Of a stretch of DNA of 64,000 nt, positions 38,288 to 49,000 are shown piece by piece. Source of the DNA: Xiphias gladius (lineage: Eukaryota; Chordata; Actinopteri; Istiophoriformes; Xiphiidae); NCBI RefSeq assembly GCF_016859285.1, contig NC_053408.1, positions 12,719,213 to 12,783,212 on the forward strand, written 5' to 3'. A program made the position numbers and the translations under genes. Position 1 is the first letter of the stretch; every line of letters starts with the position of its first letter. The notes beneath the pieces were generated by a model. That model saw nothing but the letters and a program-made list of their open reading frames with translations, did no database searches and was not told the DNA's origin.

Positions 38288-41200
38288 ATGCTGAGCGTGG
38301 AGATGTACCCAAGTTTGACTCTGGGACCACAACGGATCGGAGACTGCTTTTACAGAGGTGAGAGGGAGAGTGTGTGCATGAAAAAAAAAAAAAAGTGTTT
38401 CAATGCTTTTAAACAGTTTGCTTCAACAATTTTGAATGTTTATCCAAGATTTTACTGGTGTACCTAAAAGATTCTTACCCACCAACCTCTCTTTAAAGGA
38501 ACAACCACTGCATCCGTAATTGAAGCTAGTAAGTGTCATTTAGCAAAGGCAGGGGTGGGGTGACGGGGAAGTTATGTGCAGATCCCGGATAGAATATCTA
38601 GCTTTCATGATAAATTAATTACATTAAAGGCACTCAAATCGGGTTGTTATCAGATAGGCACAAAGGAAAGTGGATTGAGATGCAAACTAATTTATTTCCG
38701 TGGCGGCCAAATAATTGTTTTTTCTTAGCTCTTTAGACATTGATTGTATTCCTTAAGATTTGATCTGGCAACACCCGTGGTTACCGTGGTGATAGCAAGT
38801 GTGGTTTGATATGACGTCAAATACTCAAAGAAACGCAACAGAAGAGCCACTGGGGTATCTGTTTACGGTGCAACAGCACAAACTCACGTAGTAGGTATGC
38901 GTAGGTAGGCTAATTGAATGGTGGACTCCGCCATTAATGATGAAAACTACTATAGAAAGGGAGAATGAAAAAAAAATGCTCACCATGACATCAAAATGGG
39001 TTTTGATTCCATCAAAATCTTAAGGATTATAACTTTATATTCGGTAAATATGTGCACTTACTTGATGGGATCTTCTGTTCTTGTTAAGTTTTTACTATTT
39101 CAATATTTTCTCAGACCGGGAGGCTCCTGCCCACATGCCGCTGTTCCCTCCCGCCTGTGACGTTGCAGCCAAAGCCCTGCCCCCGAGGCTGCTGGCCCCT
39201 CCCCCTGCCCCCAACGAGCCTGCGACCAAAACCCAAAAAGATGAGGTGAAGGTGGAGCTGGAGAACGCGTCCTTATGGAAACAGTTCAGCTCGGTGGGCA
39301 CAGAAATGATCATCACAAAGAAGGGCAGGTGAGAGGATACTGTAGAGTGCATGTGTGTGGCCACCGACCCTTGACCTCTGACTTCACACTCTGCTCCTGC
39401 ATCCTTGTTCTTATCCTTATTTTTCAATTCTCCCACACTAACTAGACAATACACAAACAGGTGACATTTGTAACTTTCTCCACTGTCCTTACTCCCCTAG
39501 ACGGATGTTTCCCGGGTTGAGGTTGAAGCTGTCGGGCCTGAATCCATCTCTACGTTACATCCTCCTCCTGGACATCATCCCAGGCGACAACTCCCGCTAT
39601 CGTTTCCAAGGTGGCGGCTGGCAGGCTGTTGGTGGGGCTGAGGCAAGGCTACCGGACCGGGTGTTCATCCACCCTGAATCCCCCGCCACGGGTGCTCACT
39701 GGCAGAGCCGCACCATCTCGTTTCACTATGCCAAGCTCACCAACAACACACTGGACTCACACGGACATGTGAGTACTGCAGACTGGGTGACACAACACAA
39801 GTAGAGTACAAAACCTTCACTGTAGATTTTGTCTTTATGGTGCATTTTGAGACGATCTCTTTTGCTTTATTTCCAGATCATCCTACACTCGCTGCATCGC
39901 TATCAGCCCAGAGTTCACGTAATTGAAGCCAGAGACGTGCTGAGGTGGGGCGGAGGACAGCACTCGTTTGTTTTCCCTGAGACCCAGTTTATCACAGTAA
40001 CCGCCTACCAGAACAACAAGGTACAGTAACACTACATTTATATTTCTATATTAAAGATTAGGCTAGGGTTCCTTTACAAAATGAATTGGAACGAGTGCAG
40101 TTCATGACTTCAATGCACCAGTATCTCAAGCAGCAGTCTGAAATATGGTCAGTGCCCTGACCATATTTCTCCGAGCAATAACAGACTCTGTAAAATGCAA
40201 AATGAAGAGAAAAAAGAGCCAAGGCCAGAAGGAAGGAGAACATAAACCCAGCGAAAAATGCATTTTTTTGGTTGTTGTTGTCAGATCACGGAGCTGAAGA
40301 TCAACTCCAACCCATTCGCTAAAGGCTTCCGAGAGGATGGCATGAACAGCAAAAAGTAATGGCCACACAGAGACACACACATACAGATGCATACACTTTA
40401 TATTGTTGCATACATATATTAAGGAGAATCTAAACTCCTTCTTTTTCTCTGCAGACAAAGAGATGCAAGACAGAAGCGCAAAATGTCTGTCTTGACAGAA
40501 ACCTTGGATATTGGTAAATGGGATTACCAGACTTACACCATTTTAAATTAATAACTTGAATAGTATTATTAGTGTTACAGTTAATGGCTGCTCGTGAAAG
40601 ATCTCCACCTCTCCATCTTGTCTCTCTCAGTGAACTGTGACCCATGCGACTCTACTGAGCTTTTGCCGCAGCCCACCACCACCACCACCAGCACCGGCAC
40701 AGACCTGCAGGCCCTCGCTCTGGCCTCTCTGCCACCTCTGGCTGATCCCTCCTGTGGGTTCAGACCAGAAGAGCCCTCCTATCAGGACACGCTGGTCCCA
40801 GAGCAGCCTCTAGACCTCGGTCAGGCATTCATGGCATCCCAGATGTCTGACATCAGCATCTCCATGGCCAGTGGGATGCAGGACACACCGGGAAGTGAGG
40901 TGGCAAATAGTATAATTGAAAGGTGGGTGTGCGTGATATATATATATGAAGATAATAAATGCTCTATCTAATTCTATGCTGAATCTAATTAAATTCTTAT
41001 TTCCTTTTCTCCTGCACAGATCAGACACTATGGGTGATCCAGCTTATACCTCCAGCTTCCCTGCTGCTCAGGCCAGTTCCTCCTCTTTCCCCTCAGCTCC
41101 TCTTCCTCAGTCATCCTCCTCCTTCTCCTCCCTCCCTGTCCCTGACCCCTCAGATACATCTGATCCGCAGCCCTCCATCCCTCCTATTGACTATCCCTCC

Positions 41201-42277
41201 ATTCTCTCCTCTTCACCCACACTCTCTTCCTCCACCTCCACTACTCCCTCTCTGCAGCAGACCTCCTTCACCTTCCCCACTCCACCTCCTTCCAACTCCT
41301 CCTCACCACAGCCACTCCTTTCCTCCTCCTCCCCCTCCGCCAACGCCTATAACACCATCCCAGAGACGATCGGCCCCCACACGCCTACAGTCGCCTCCTT
41401 TCCTGCCCCATCTTCCACATGTCAGTCAGGTCTGCAGGACCAAATATCCGCTCATTCTCTGGTCACCCAGCCCAGTCAGGCGTTGCAGGGTGAACCTATT
41501 ACCAGCGGAAATAATTCACCCAGCGATCAAAGCTCAGCAGGATTTATCTATCCGAATATCCTGCCTACAAATCCTGATCCTGCTCCAGTTTCTGCTCAGC
41601 CACTCTTCATCCAAAACCAACCACCAGCTCCCACACTGCCATGCTCCCTACCCACTCATGGGGCCCCCCCATCTTTTGCCTTCCCCTCTGTCCCTCCACA
41701 CATGCAAAATCTCTCGTTTCCGAATGTGTCTCCAGGCCCTGCCCACCCTGCCTTGCACCACCCAAATCTGAGCCACCAAGCCCCAGCTCCCTCCCTCGCT
41801 GCTGCCTTCCCTCCCTCCTCCTTCACTCATACATCAACCTCCCTTCCTCACCCTCCTTTCCAACCCTCCTCTGGCTTGGCTGTCTCGTCTTCTTTCCAGC
41901 AGTCCGTCTCCTCTGCCCCACCGCTCCCGCCAACAGCCCATCCTCAAAACTTGCCGAATCCTTCTGCGTCCTCCTCCACCTCCTCATACCCTGTAGTTGA
42001 AATAGGTGGCATCCCTCAGTTCAACCCCCCTGCCCCCTATCGCCCAGAGATGGTATTGCACCACCCATCTCTTCTCCCTCAGCTGGATCCATCTCTTCCC
42101 TCCTCCACCCCTCCCCCAGCCCTCTACCCAGCCTTTCCCTCCTACCCTCTCCGGCTGTGTCAGGACCCTCATTCATCCCTCTCAATCCCTTTCATGCATC
42201 TGTACAGACAACACCAGCATGGCCAAGCCCACGCCCAGGGGTCGTACCTGGATATGAGCACAAGACCTGTGTTTTAA
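38288..42277 (+). CDS. tbx6: T-box transcription factor Tbx6 (fish fused-somites type)
   Basis: Coding exons: 38288-38357, 39115-39328, 39501-39768, 39877-40020, 40285-40355, 40455-40513, 40631-40922, 41020-42277; total 2376 nt, 791 residues. The T-box spans about 73-250: [114 protein letters not shown] basic patch ([11 protein letters not shown]) follows. The tail (265-791) is Ser/Pro/Thr-rich and ends [10 protein letters not shown], like the mammalian TBX6 end YLDVGSKPMY. Tbx6 drives presomitic mesoderm fate and somite boundary formation with the segmentation clock (family knowledge). tbx16 is an alternative, but N-terminus [20 protein letters not shown] and the C-terminus favour tbx6. The tail is much longer than the human one. 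ATG chosen at 38288; the frame upstream has only a GTG. Confidence 0.94.
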
Positions 42278-42371
42278 AACAGCAGTGTTAATGTTGACAA
42301 AATGTTTTCGCCTTATAGCGCTTTTAGGGGTTTTAGCAATGTGTAGCATTAGTTCAAGTAGCCTAATGTAA

Positions 42372-42403
<32 letters not shown>

Positions 42404-42530
42404 TCTTCCTAAGAATTGAGCTGATAAACAGATTAATGAAATTGATCCAAATTTGTAAATAGCTGTTGAAGATTTTCATTTCAAATATCATTCCAGTGTG
42501 GAAAATAAAAATGTATCTTTTACAGGCTTT
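42278..42530 (+). other. tbx6: tbx6 3' UTR with GT microsatellite
   Basis: Non-coding sequence after the stop with a (GT)14 run at 42377-42404 and AATAAA at 42504-42509, which gives an end near 42.53 kb. Confidence 0.65.
42377..42404. repeat. (GT)n microsatellite
   Basis: About fourteen GT units in the tbx6 3' UTR. Confidence 0.95.
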
Positions 42531-42646
42531 TGTTCAATTCTTTTAAGCTGAAACCTGACTGTATAGACTAAAAATTGAGTTCTCTGTTTTTACTAAAACT
42601 CTAGATCTTTGGATAACCTGTTGAACAAATCACTACAAAAGTCCTC

Positions 42647-44405
42647 TGTTAAAGGAATAGTTTGACATTTTGTGAAATACACTTACTTGCTTTTCTTGCT
42701 AAAAGTTCAATGAGAAGATCGATACCACTCCTATTTGTCCTTTAAATATCAAGCTACTGCCAGTGACTAGAAAGGAAGTTACCACCAGGGGATGGTTATG
42801 TTAGCTTAGCTTAGCATAAAGACTGGAAACAGTTGGAAACAGCTAGCCTGACTCTATCTAATGTTTACAAAAATCCACCTACCAGCACTTCTACAGTTCA
42901 GACAGAAACTGGATCTTTTTTTTTTGCTTTGAATTGTGGTGGAAATTCTGTAAACATTCTGGACACAGACACAACTAAAGCACAAACACTGATGGATTTG
43001 AATATTAATGTCATTATTATTGATCAATAATAATAGGAGACAGCAACTTACACAAGTCGGCAAAACACCCCTGTCCCTCCGAACAGAGAGCAAACTTAAT
43101 CAGTTGTAGTTTTCTAGAGCACAAAGAAAGTCATTCTGGTTGGTCAGTACATATCAACATATATGTTCCATCCAATGATCAATCTGCCAAACATACATTC
43201 ACATGCATATGTATAGGAAGGAGGAAACCAAGAGCCCAACAACTTAACTTCATTAATCAACACTAGTCCATTACATTCCTACCATCTTTGGTCATGAAGA
43301 GACTGAAGCCTTGTTTTCTGTTTACATTGCAGGTTACATAAGACACAGACAACCTGTTTGAGCTGAATCTGGGTTTCAGTTGAATTCTTCTGTAAAAATG
43401 ATATTTAAATGATAAACCCACGTACTTTTCTCATTTTCTATCAAAGAATCAATTGTGCAAATTTGACTACTGGATTATTTACGTAGTTCGGGTTCATTTG
43501 TCGCCAACAGCCACTTTGCATTCATTCACATTAAGCTAGCTAGCAATGCACGCGCTGACCCTGTGTGTGAGATTTTGCCTGCGTGTTTGTGTTTCTCTCC
43601 TTTTTCTAATCGCATTTTTTGGTTGACTTTGTATGCAATTGTCCCTGTGTCTGTACACCCAGTAAAGCTCACTAATTAACACGTTAAATCTATCATTAGC
43701 TGTAGCTTTATAGCTATCAGTGTCGCACTACTATTTCTTGGCCAGTGTTTCGCCAGATTCTGTGGCCTGATTAGGAAAATTAGCTAAAATGCCACTGCAA
43801 CATTTTTATTATTTATTTTATTTTATTATTTATTATATACTTAATTTACTCAACTATAACATTTACAGTTTAACATTTAAGTACATACTTTAACAGCTAC
43901 CAAACATGGTGCCGCCATTGTATTCAGATGGGGTCAGAAATTTGCGGGGATTTCATTGTACTGAAATCTCTGTCAGATTCTGTGATGCAGCTTCCTCAAT
44001 AGAGGAATAACTAAATGAAAAAGACCAATGGGTAGACCAGATATTTACAAGGGAGGTGCTTGTGCTCTACAGAGAGAGCTTTGCATTACAATTTCTGCTA
44101 ACTAGTAAAATTTGTGACCCTCTCTGTATCTGTGGGATGAAATTTTTTCATTACAAATTTGCGCGTCTTTCTAAATACCATCGAGGCACAATTTCCGGTA
44201 ACAGCTGCTATTAAAATAAAGTAAGGTTGCATCTGCCACATGAAAACTGGACAGAGCCAGGCTAGCTGCTTCCAACTTCTTCCAGTCTTTGTGCTAAGTT
44301 AAACTAGGTGTTCCTTATCCCTGGCTTCATACTGAATGTACAGACATGAAAGGAAAGGTGGTATCGATTTTCTCGGCCCTGTCCCAAAATGTCAAGCAAT
44401 TCCTT
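42647..44405. mobile_element. Non-autonomous DNA transposon with long terminal inverted repeats, interrupted
   Basis: The left end (AAAGGAATAGTTTGACATTT ... GATCGATACCACTCC ... TTAGCATAAAGACTGGAAAC ... AACAGCTAGCCTGACTCT, 42651-42858) returns in reverse complement at 44240-44405 (AGAGCCAGGCTAGCTGCTTC ... GTGGTATCGATTTTC ... AATGTCAAGCAATTCC). The arms are therefore roughly 170-210 bp. This matches a fold-back element that is frequent in percomorph fish. The middle is split: AAATCCACCTACCAGCACTT stops near 42892 and the expected continuation AAAGCTCACTAATTAACACG resumes at about 43663. No transposase is visible, so it is non-autonomous. Family name uncertain. Confidence 0.75.
42893..43662. other. 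About 770 bp of DNA splitting the long-TIR transposon
   Basis: Two blocks that are adjacent in the usual element are separated here. The inserted stretch has no recognisable terminal repeats or coding frame, so I cannot say what it is; it may itself be an old mobile element. Borders are by eye to within about 15 bp. Confidence 0.45.
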
Positions 44406-46037
44406 GCAGGATAACTGCGTTAGAGTAACATAAAGACAAAAACATTGTGAAAATATGTCAGATACACATATTTTTGTGTTTTATCTTTTTAGCCAACTCC
44501 CTGCTCAAACCCATCCTCTGACCTCCCTCCTTCCAGCACCCAATCACTTCTGCTTGATGAAATAAAAATATTTGGGTATATATTTGGGAAATAATCTCCA
44601 TTTCTATACCAAACTGCATTGGATGGACATTAGTTTTAAACTCAGAATTACTACAGGTCTGATGAAATAAAGGTTTTTAACAGATTGTTTTGACTGAATT
44701 AGACCATCTTAATTACTGCATGATTACTTGAGGACCTCAGAGCCCACAACCCTTTAGTTATGAAGCTGAGAAACAGGTAAACCTCTATCAGCCCCATTCA
44801 TTTTGTGATTAGTATTTTCATGCCTGGTTCGTCAGCAGGGTCAGCATAGCAAACATTTGAGTGATGTTAGAGGACTTTCAGTCTGTCCGGTCAGAGATAC
44901 ATGTGAAGGATGGCAGCAGGCAGCAGTTAATCATTTCCTTTCTTGGCTGTTTTGCTTGGTCTTAACCAACCTCTTGTTCTCATTAAATAGTCCCTAACTT
45001 AATGGTAACGGGTTTTTATATGAGCATTCACAAAAGCTTGTACAAAAATTGTAATATTCCTGATTGCAATATCCCTAATGGAGCATAACTCTGTTTCTAA
45101 TTTATAAAACATAATCATAACAATAGATGCAGTGAGCTGAAGGCTGATAATCGTATTTGACCCATTTTTGAAGGGTCTACCATCTTAATCTCTGCTTAGA
45201 ATTGCCATTTACTGCCAAATTTATATATTCGATGGGGAAAAAAAAGGGGGAGGCATCCAACATTGATCCAACATGAACTTTTAATGTTGATGCCCATGTG
45301 GTTGATGTCAATCCGAGGGTTTTCATCCCACCCTTGTAGGTTGATGCTAAGGGTCAACTTAATGTTTACTCAATTCTTCAAGTAGTCACTCATTAACCAG
45401 AAAGTAAGGCAAAAGATAATGAATTCTACTGATTCATCTGCAAACCCTCAAATTCCACCTGCTTAGCTTTTCATCATTTAGGTCTTTTGAGTGCCACGCT
45501 TAGGAAGAAGGGTAAGGTGCTTCTACTGAATTATTTCTTTTGCAATTTTATTGTCAATTTCATACATCTTTGTTGTTTTAGGAGTATCCTAACAGACACT
45601 TAATTTAAATTGTCCCATCTAACTTTTACTCACTGATCTCTTTGAAGCTGTTTTGATTTTGCCCTGTTTTTCTACAATTGATACTATTATTGTCACTGTT
45701 GTCAGATTCAGTGACAGCACCATGCAGTGTTTATGCAGGCTGGTGACTGCATACCCACTGCTATCCTTTCCTTCTCCTCTCCCAACTGGTTCTGACATTA
45801 GGGGATCATCACTTCTGCTTGAGCTGACCACTCAGATTCTGATAATGCTTCTCTGACACTCTGGATTACTGTATTTCCATTTAGCTCAGGTCAGATAGAG
45901 CCACTTCTGAGTGGACGGGACACGCTTCAAAATTACAAGAAAGGAAGATTTATACAAACAATTCAAATCATCCAGACTCCACCTGCAAGCTGAGTTAGTA
46001 ACATAAACCAAACACTCACATACACACTTCTCCAGGG
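44406..46037. other. Intergenic region and prodh2 upstream DNA
   Basis: No coding exon recognised. CTTCTCCAG immediately before GGATGATGATG could be an acceptor (ending about 46035), so a prodh2 5' UTR exon may lie in this stretch. No clear TATA box or CpG patch seen. Confidence 0.45.
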
Positions 46038-49000
46038 ATGATGATGTACTCTCGTTTGCGCTCCTCACTCCCTCGCCTCTTGTCGCCGAGGCTGCTGGGT
46101 ACTGACGCCTCCAGGACAGCGGCTGCCAGGAAACCCGACCTTCTCTCAGTGACTCTGGCCTTTGAGGATCCCAGTGCCTTCAGGGTGAAGAGTTGGGGAG
46201 AGCTGCTCCGGGGTCTGGGCATCTTCCGCCTCTGCTCCTTCCCTGTGCTGGTTAACAACTGTGGGAAGGTGAGACATAATATGTCCCTCATGGTCATTAT
46301 ACGGAGGAAAATAAGGTGATTGAGACTGAAGAGCAACTGGAAAAAAGACTCACTGAGGCATGAACTGAGAGATCTTGTTCTTTTCTTGGTTTATCTTTAA
46401 TGGAAATCTTGTCAAGCCTCTGACTGTGATGTTCTTTACAGCTGATCCCTTATTTTGATAGTCGATACTTTGGTGTAATGTTGCACACTTTGGACATCTG
46501 TCTGAATTCAGTAATGCACAAAATAAAGCAGTTTGTATGTGAGAAAACCATGTGGCAAAGCTTCTGTGTCTGTATCTTATTCTTCATTTTAATCTGTTCT
46601 TCTTTCAGCTAATGTCCATAACACGCACCCTCCTGGGGAGGAGGGGGTTTTCCTTGCTATTGCGGCCCACTGTGTATGCTCAGTTTGTGGCTGGAGAGAA
46701 TGAGAGAGAGATCTCTCAGTCCATGGAGAAGATGAGCTTGCTGGGGCTGAGGCCCATGCTGGCAGTACCTATTGAGGAGGATCTTGGAGAAAGCACCGGG
46801 TACGGCTCTTTTTCATAACTCACAAACACTTTGCGCAAACTCAGACTCTTTTTCATCAGGTGGATCAGTTTTAAATGAAGGGGAGCGATGAATTAAATAT
46901 TTGTTTAATTTGTCGCTAATCTTGATTTTTGCTTGTGACTTATGCTGCTGCTGAACAGATTTTCTCTGTACTGTGATGTTACAGTGGCTATGAGCTGCAA
47001 AACAAAAACAAAAACATTGCTGCAAAACAAAAACATTAAAATATTCCAGGACACAAAATAACAAGCAAATGCACAGTGACATCTCTCAAAACAAACGAAC
47101 ATTTCAGAAAACTTGGCAAAACTGAAAACACAACGACATCCCACCATATAAAAACAGGAAGAAAATTATTTTGATTTTGCTAAAAGAGAACTAGAGGATG
47201 TAGAAAATGGTGGTCCCTCTTGGGATTTATCTGCATGTACCATGAAGCTTTGTTTGTATCAGGATGAGACATGTGCTTGTCTGTGCTACTCTGACAGTTC
47301 TGCCAGTAGTCCTGTTAGAGACTCTGTCAGTCTACGGTGCCACTCAACATTAGCATTAAGAAATTCTGCATTCTGTCTCAACAATAGTCTAGCTGATTCT
47401 ATGTGCAGCCAGGATTTTCTATATAATACAATAAGAATTAGATTTTACGCCAGATGTTTTTAATGTGTGTGCCTAGACCAGCTTGGTGGAGAGGAATCAA
47501 ACATGTGTTAAAACCTGCTGATAACCTGTTACTCTGTGAATGTGATTATTTTCCCATGGTGTTGTCTTCCCAGTGAGGTAACAGTCTGATTTGTTCAAAC
47601 TCCACACGTCTCTCTAGACTGCTGTTGGTGATGCTCTTGCACGTTGATGTGTGAGGTCCATCACAGCCTCATGTTACCGTTTATCACCTCCAGAGAGAAG
47701 AGATATGACGACAACATGTCGGCCATGCTGGAATGTGTGCAAATGTCCCACAGCAACGCCTGGAGCAAAGACCCAATGATGCAGCTGAAGATCACAGCCC
47801 TGCTCAGCCCGGAGCTGTGTGTAAGGCAGCTTTTTGCAGCTCAGATTCACCATTCAAAAATGTTTTTAGGGAAATTATTTTCCTGTACGTTTTCAATTGA
47901 ACTCCCACATAACATATTTACTGTAAATAAGATGACATTATGCAAGAGAAGTGAAGAAAGACATTTTAATCACCTTTCAAATGCTATTTCTTTCTGTTTT
48001 TCAGTAGAGGGGGGCTTTTAGAAGATACCAATGACATCTATTATAATTATTATAATTCATATTTTGATTATAAGGAAAACTAGTTGTGGAATTTCCAGTT
48101 TTCTGAGGCCATATGAGAACCCTTGACACTGTATGGTGGTCCTGAGCCAAACATTAGCTTATAGCATTTAAAATATGTGGGGAAAAAGATAAGAATGCAC
48201 AGTGTTCACAGCTGTTGCAGGTTGTTCTTCTATGCCCCCCACCCCAGTAATTCCCAGCGTCTACTCTCTTTTTACAGTGTAGACATTGTGTATTTCCTTT
48301 CACTGATGAGTCTGTACTGCTTGTATCAAGGTGAAACTCACAACCCTCATTGCACAACAACCATATGACCTGAGTCTCCTTGTGAGAGCCATGGATGGAG
48401 AGGTGTGTTCACATTCCACCATAATAACCCAGTTTGTGAGATGTCTTCCTTCTACCCAATATATACATGTATAATATGTTAACAACATTGATGGGGGTGA
48501 TTCTGATGTTAAATGACCTTTGGACTTTCCTTAAACCGCCTCTTTCAGCCAATCAACTTCCCTGGTTTAGATGAAAGTGAGGCCGCCCACTTTCTCTGTG
48601 GTCTGCAGAGGCTCAACAAAATAGCAGAGGTACAGTTTTGATGGCTCATCGGAAATTTTCAGGACATGGGAGCGCATCATCAAAATTATATTATTTTTGA
48701 ATGATGAATTATTATTTTGCATTATCACTCTTTCACATTTACTCCTGGACTGCACTGCATTGTATCTGCTACTCATCTTTCCCAGGCTAGTGTAAACAAA
48801 GTCAGAGTCCTGGTTGATGCAGAGTACACCTACATGAACCCCGCCCTCTCTCTTGTCACCATGGCAATGATGAAGAAGTTTAACAAAGATGGTGCCTGGA
48901 TTTGGAACACATATCAGTGCTACCTGAAGGCAAATAGCTTAATTTCTCATCAATATCATTTTTACAAATATCAAAACATTCCTTTTAATTGCACTGAATA

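Noticed and set aside
41034-42257. Pro/Leu-rich plus-strand frames inside the tbx6 last exon
   Set aside because: Alternative frames of a Ser/Pro-biased exon; the tbx6 frame alone joins the upstream exons and ends in the conserved tip.
42893-43662. A retroelement inserted in the long-TIR transposon
   Set aside because: No terminal repeats, tail or coding frame recognisable; left as unknown DNA.
47644-48021. 125-codon frame starting MMCEVHHS
   Set aside because: Contains the prodh2 exon 47694-47820 plus intron read-through on both sides.
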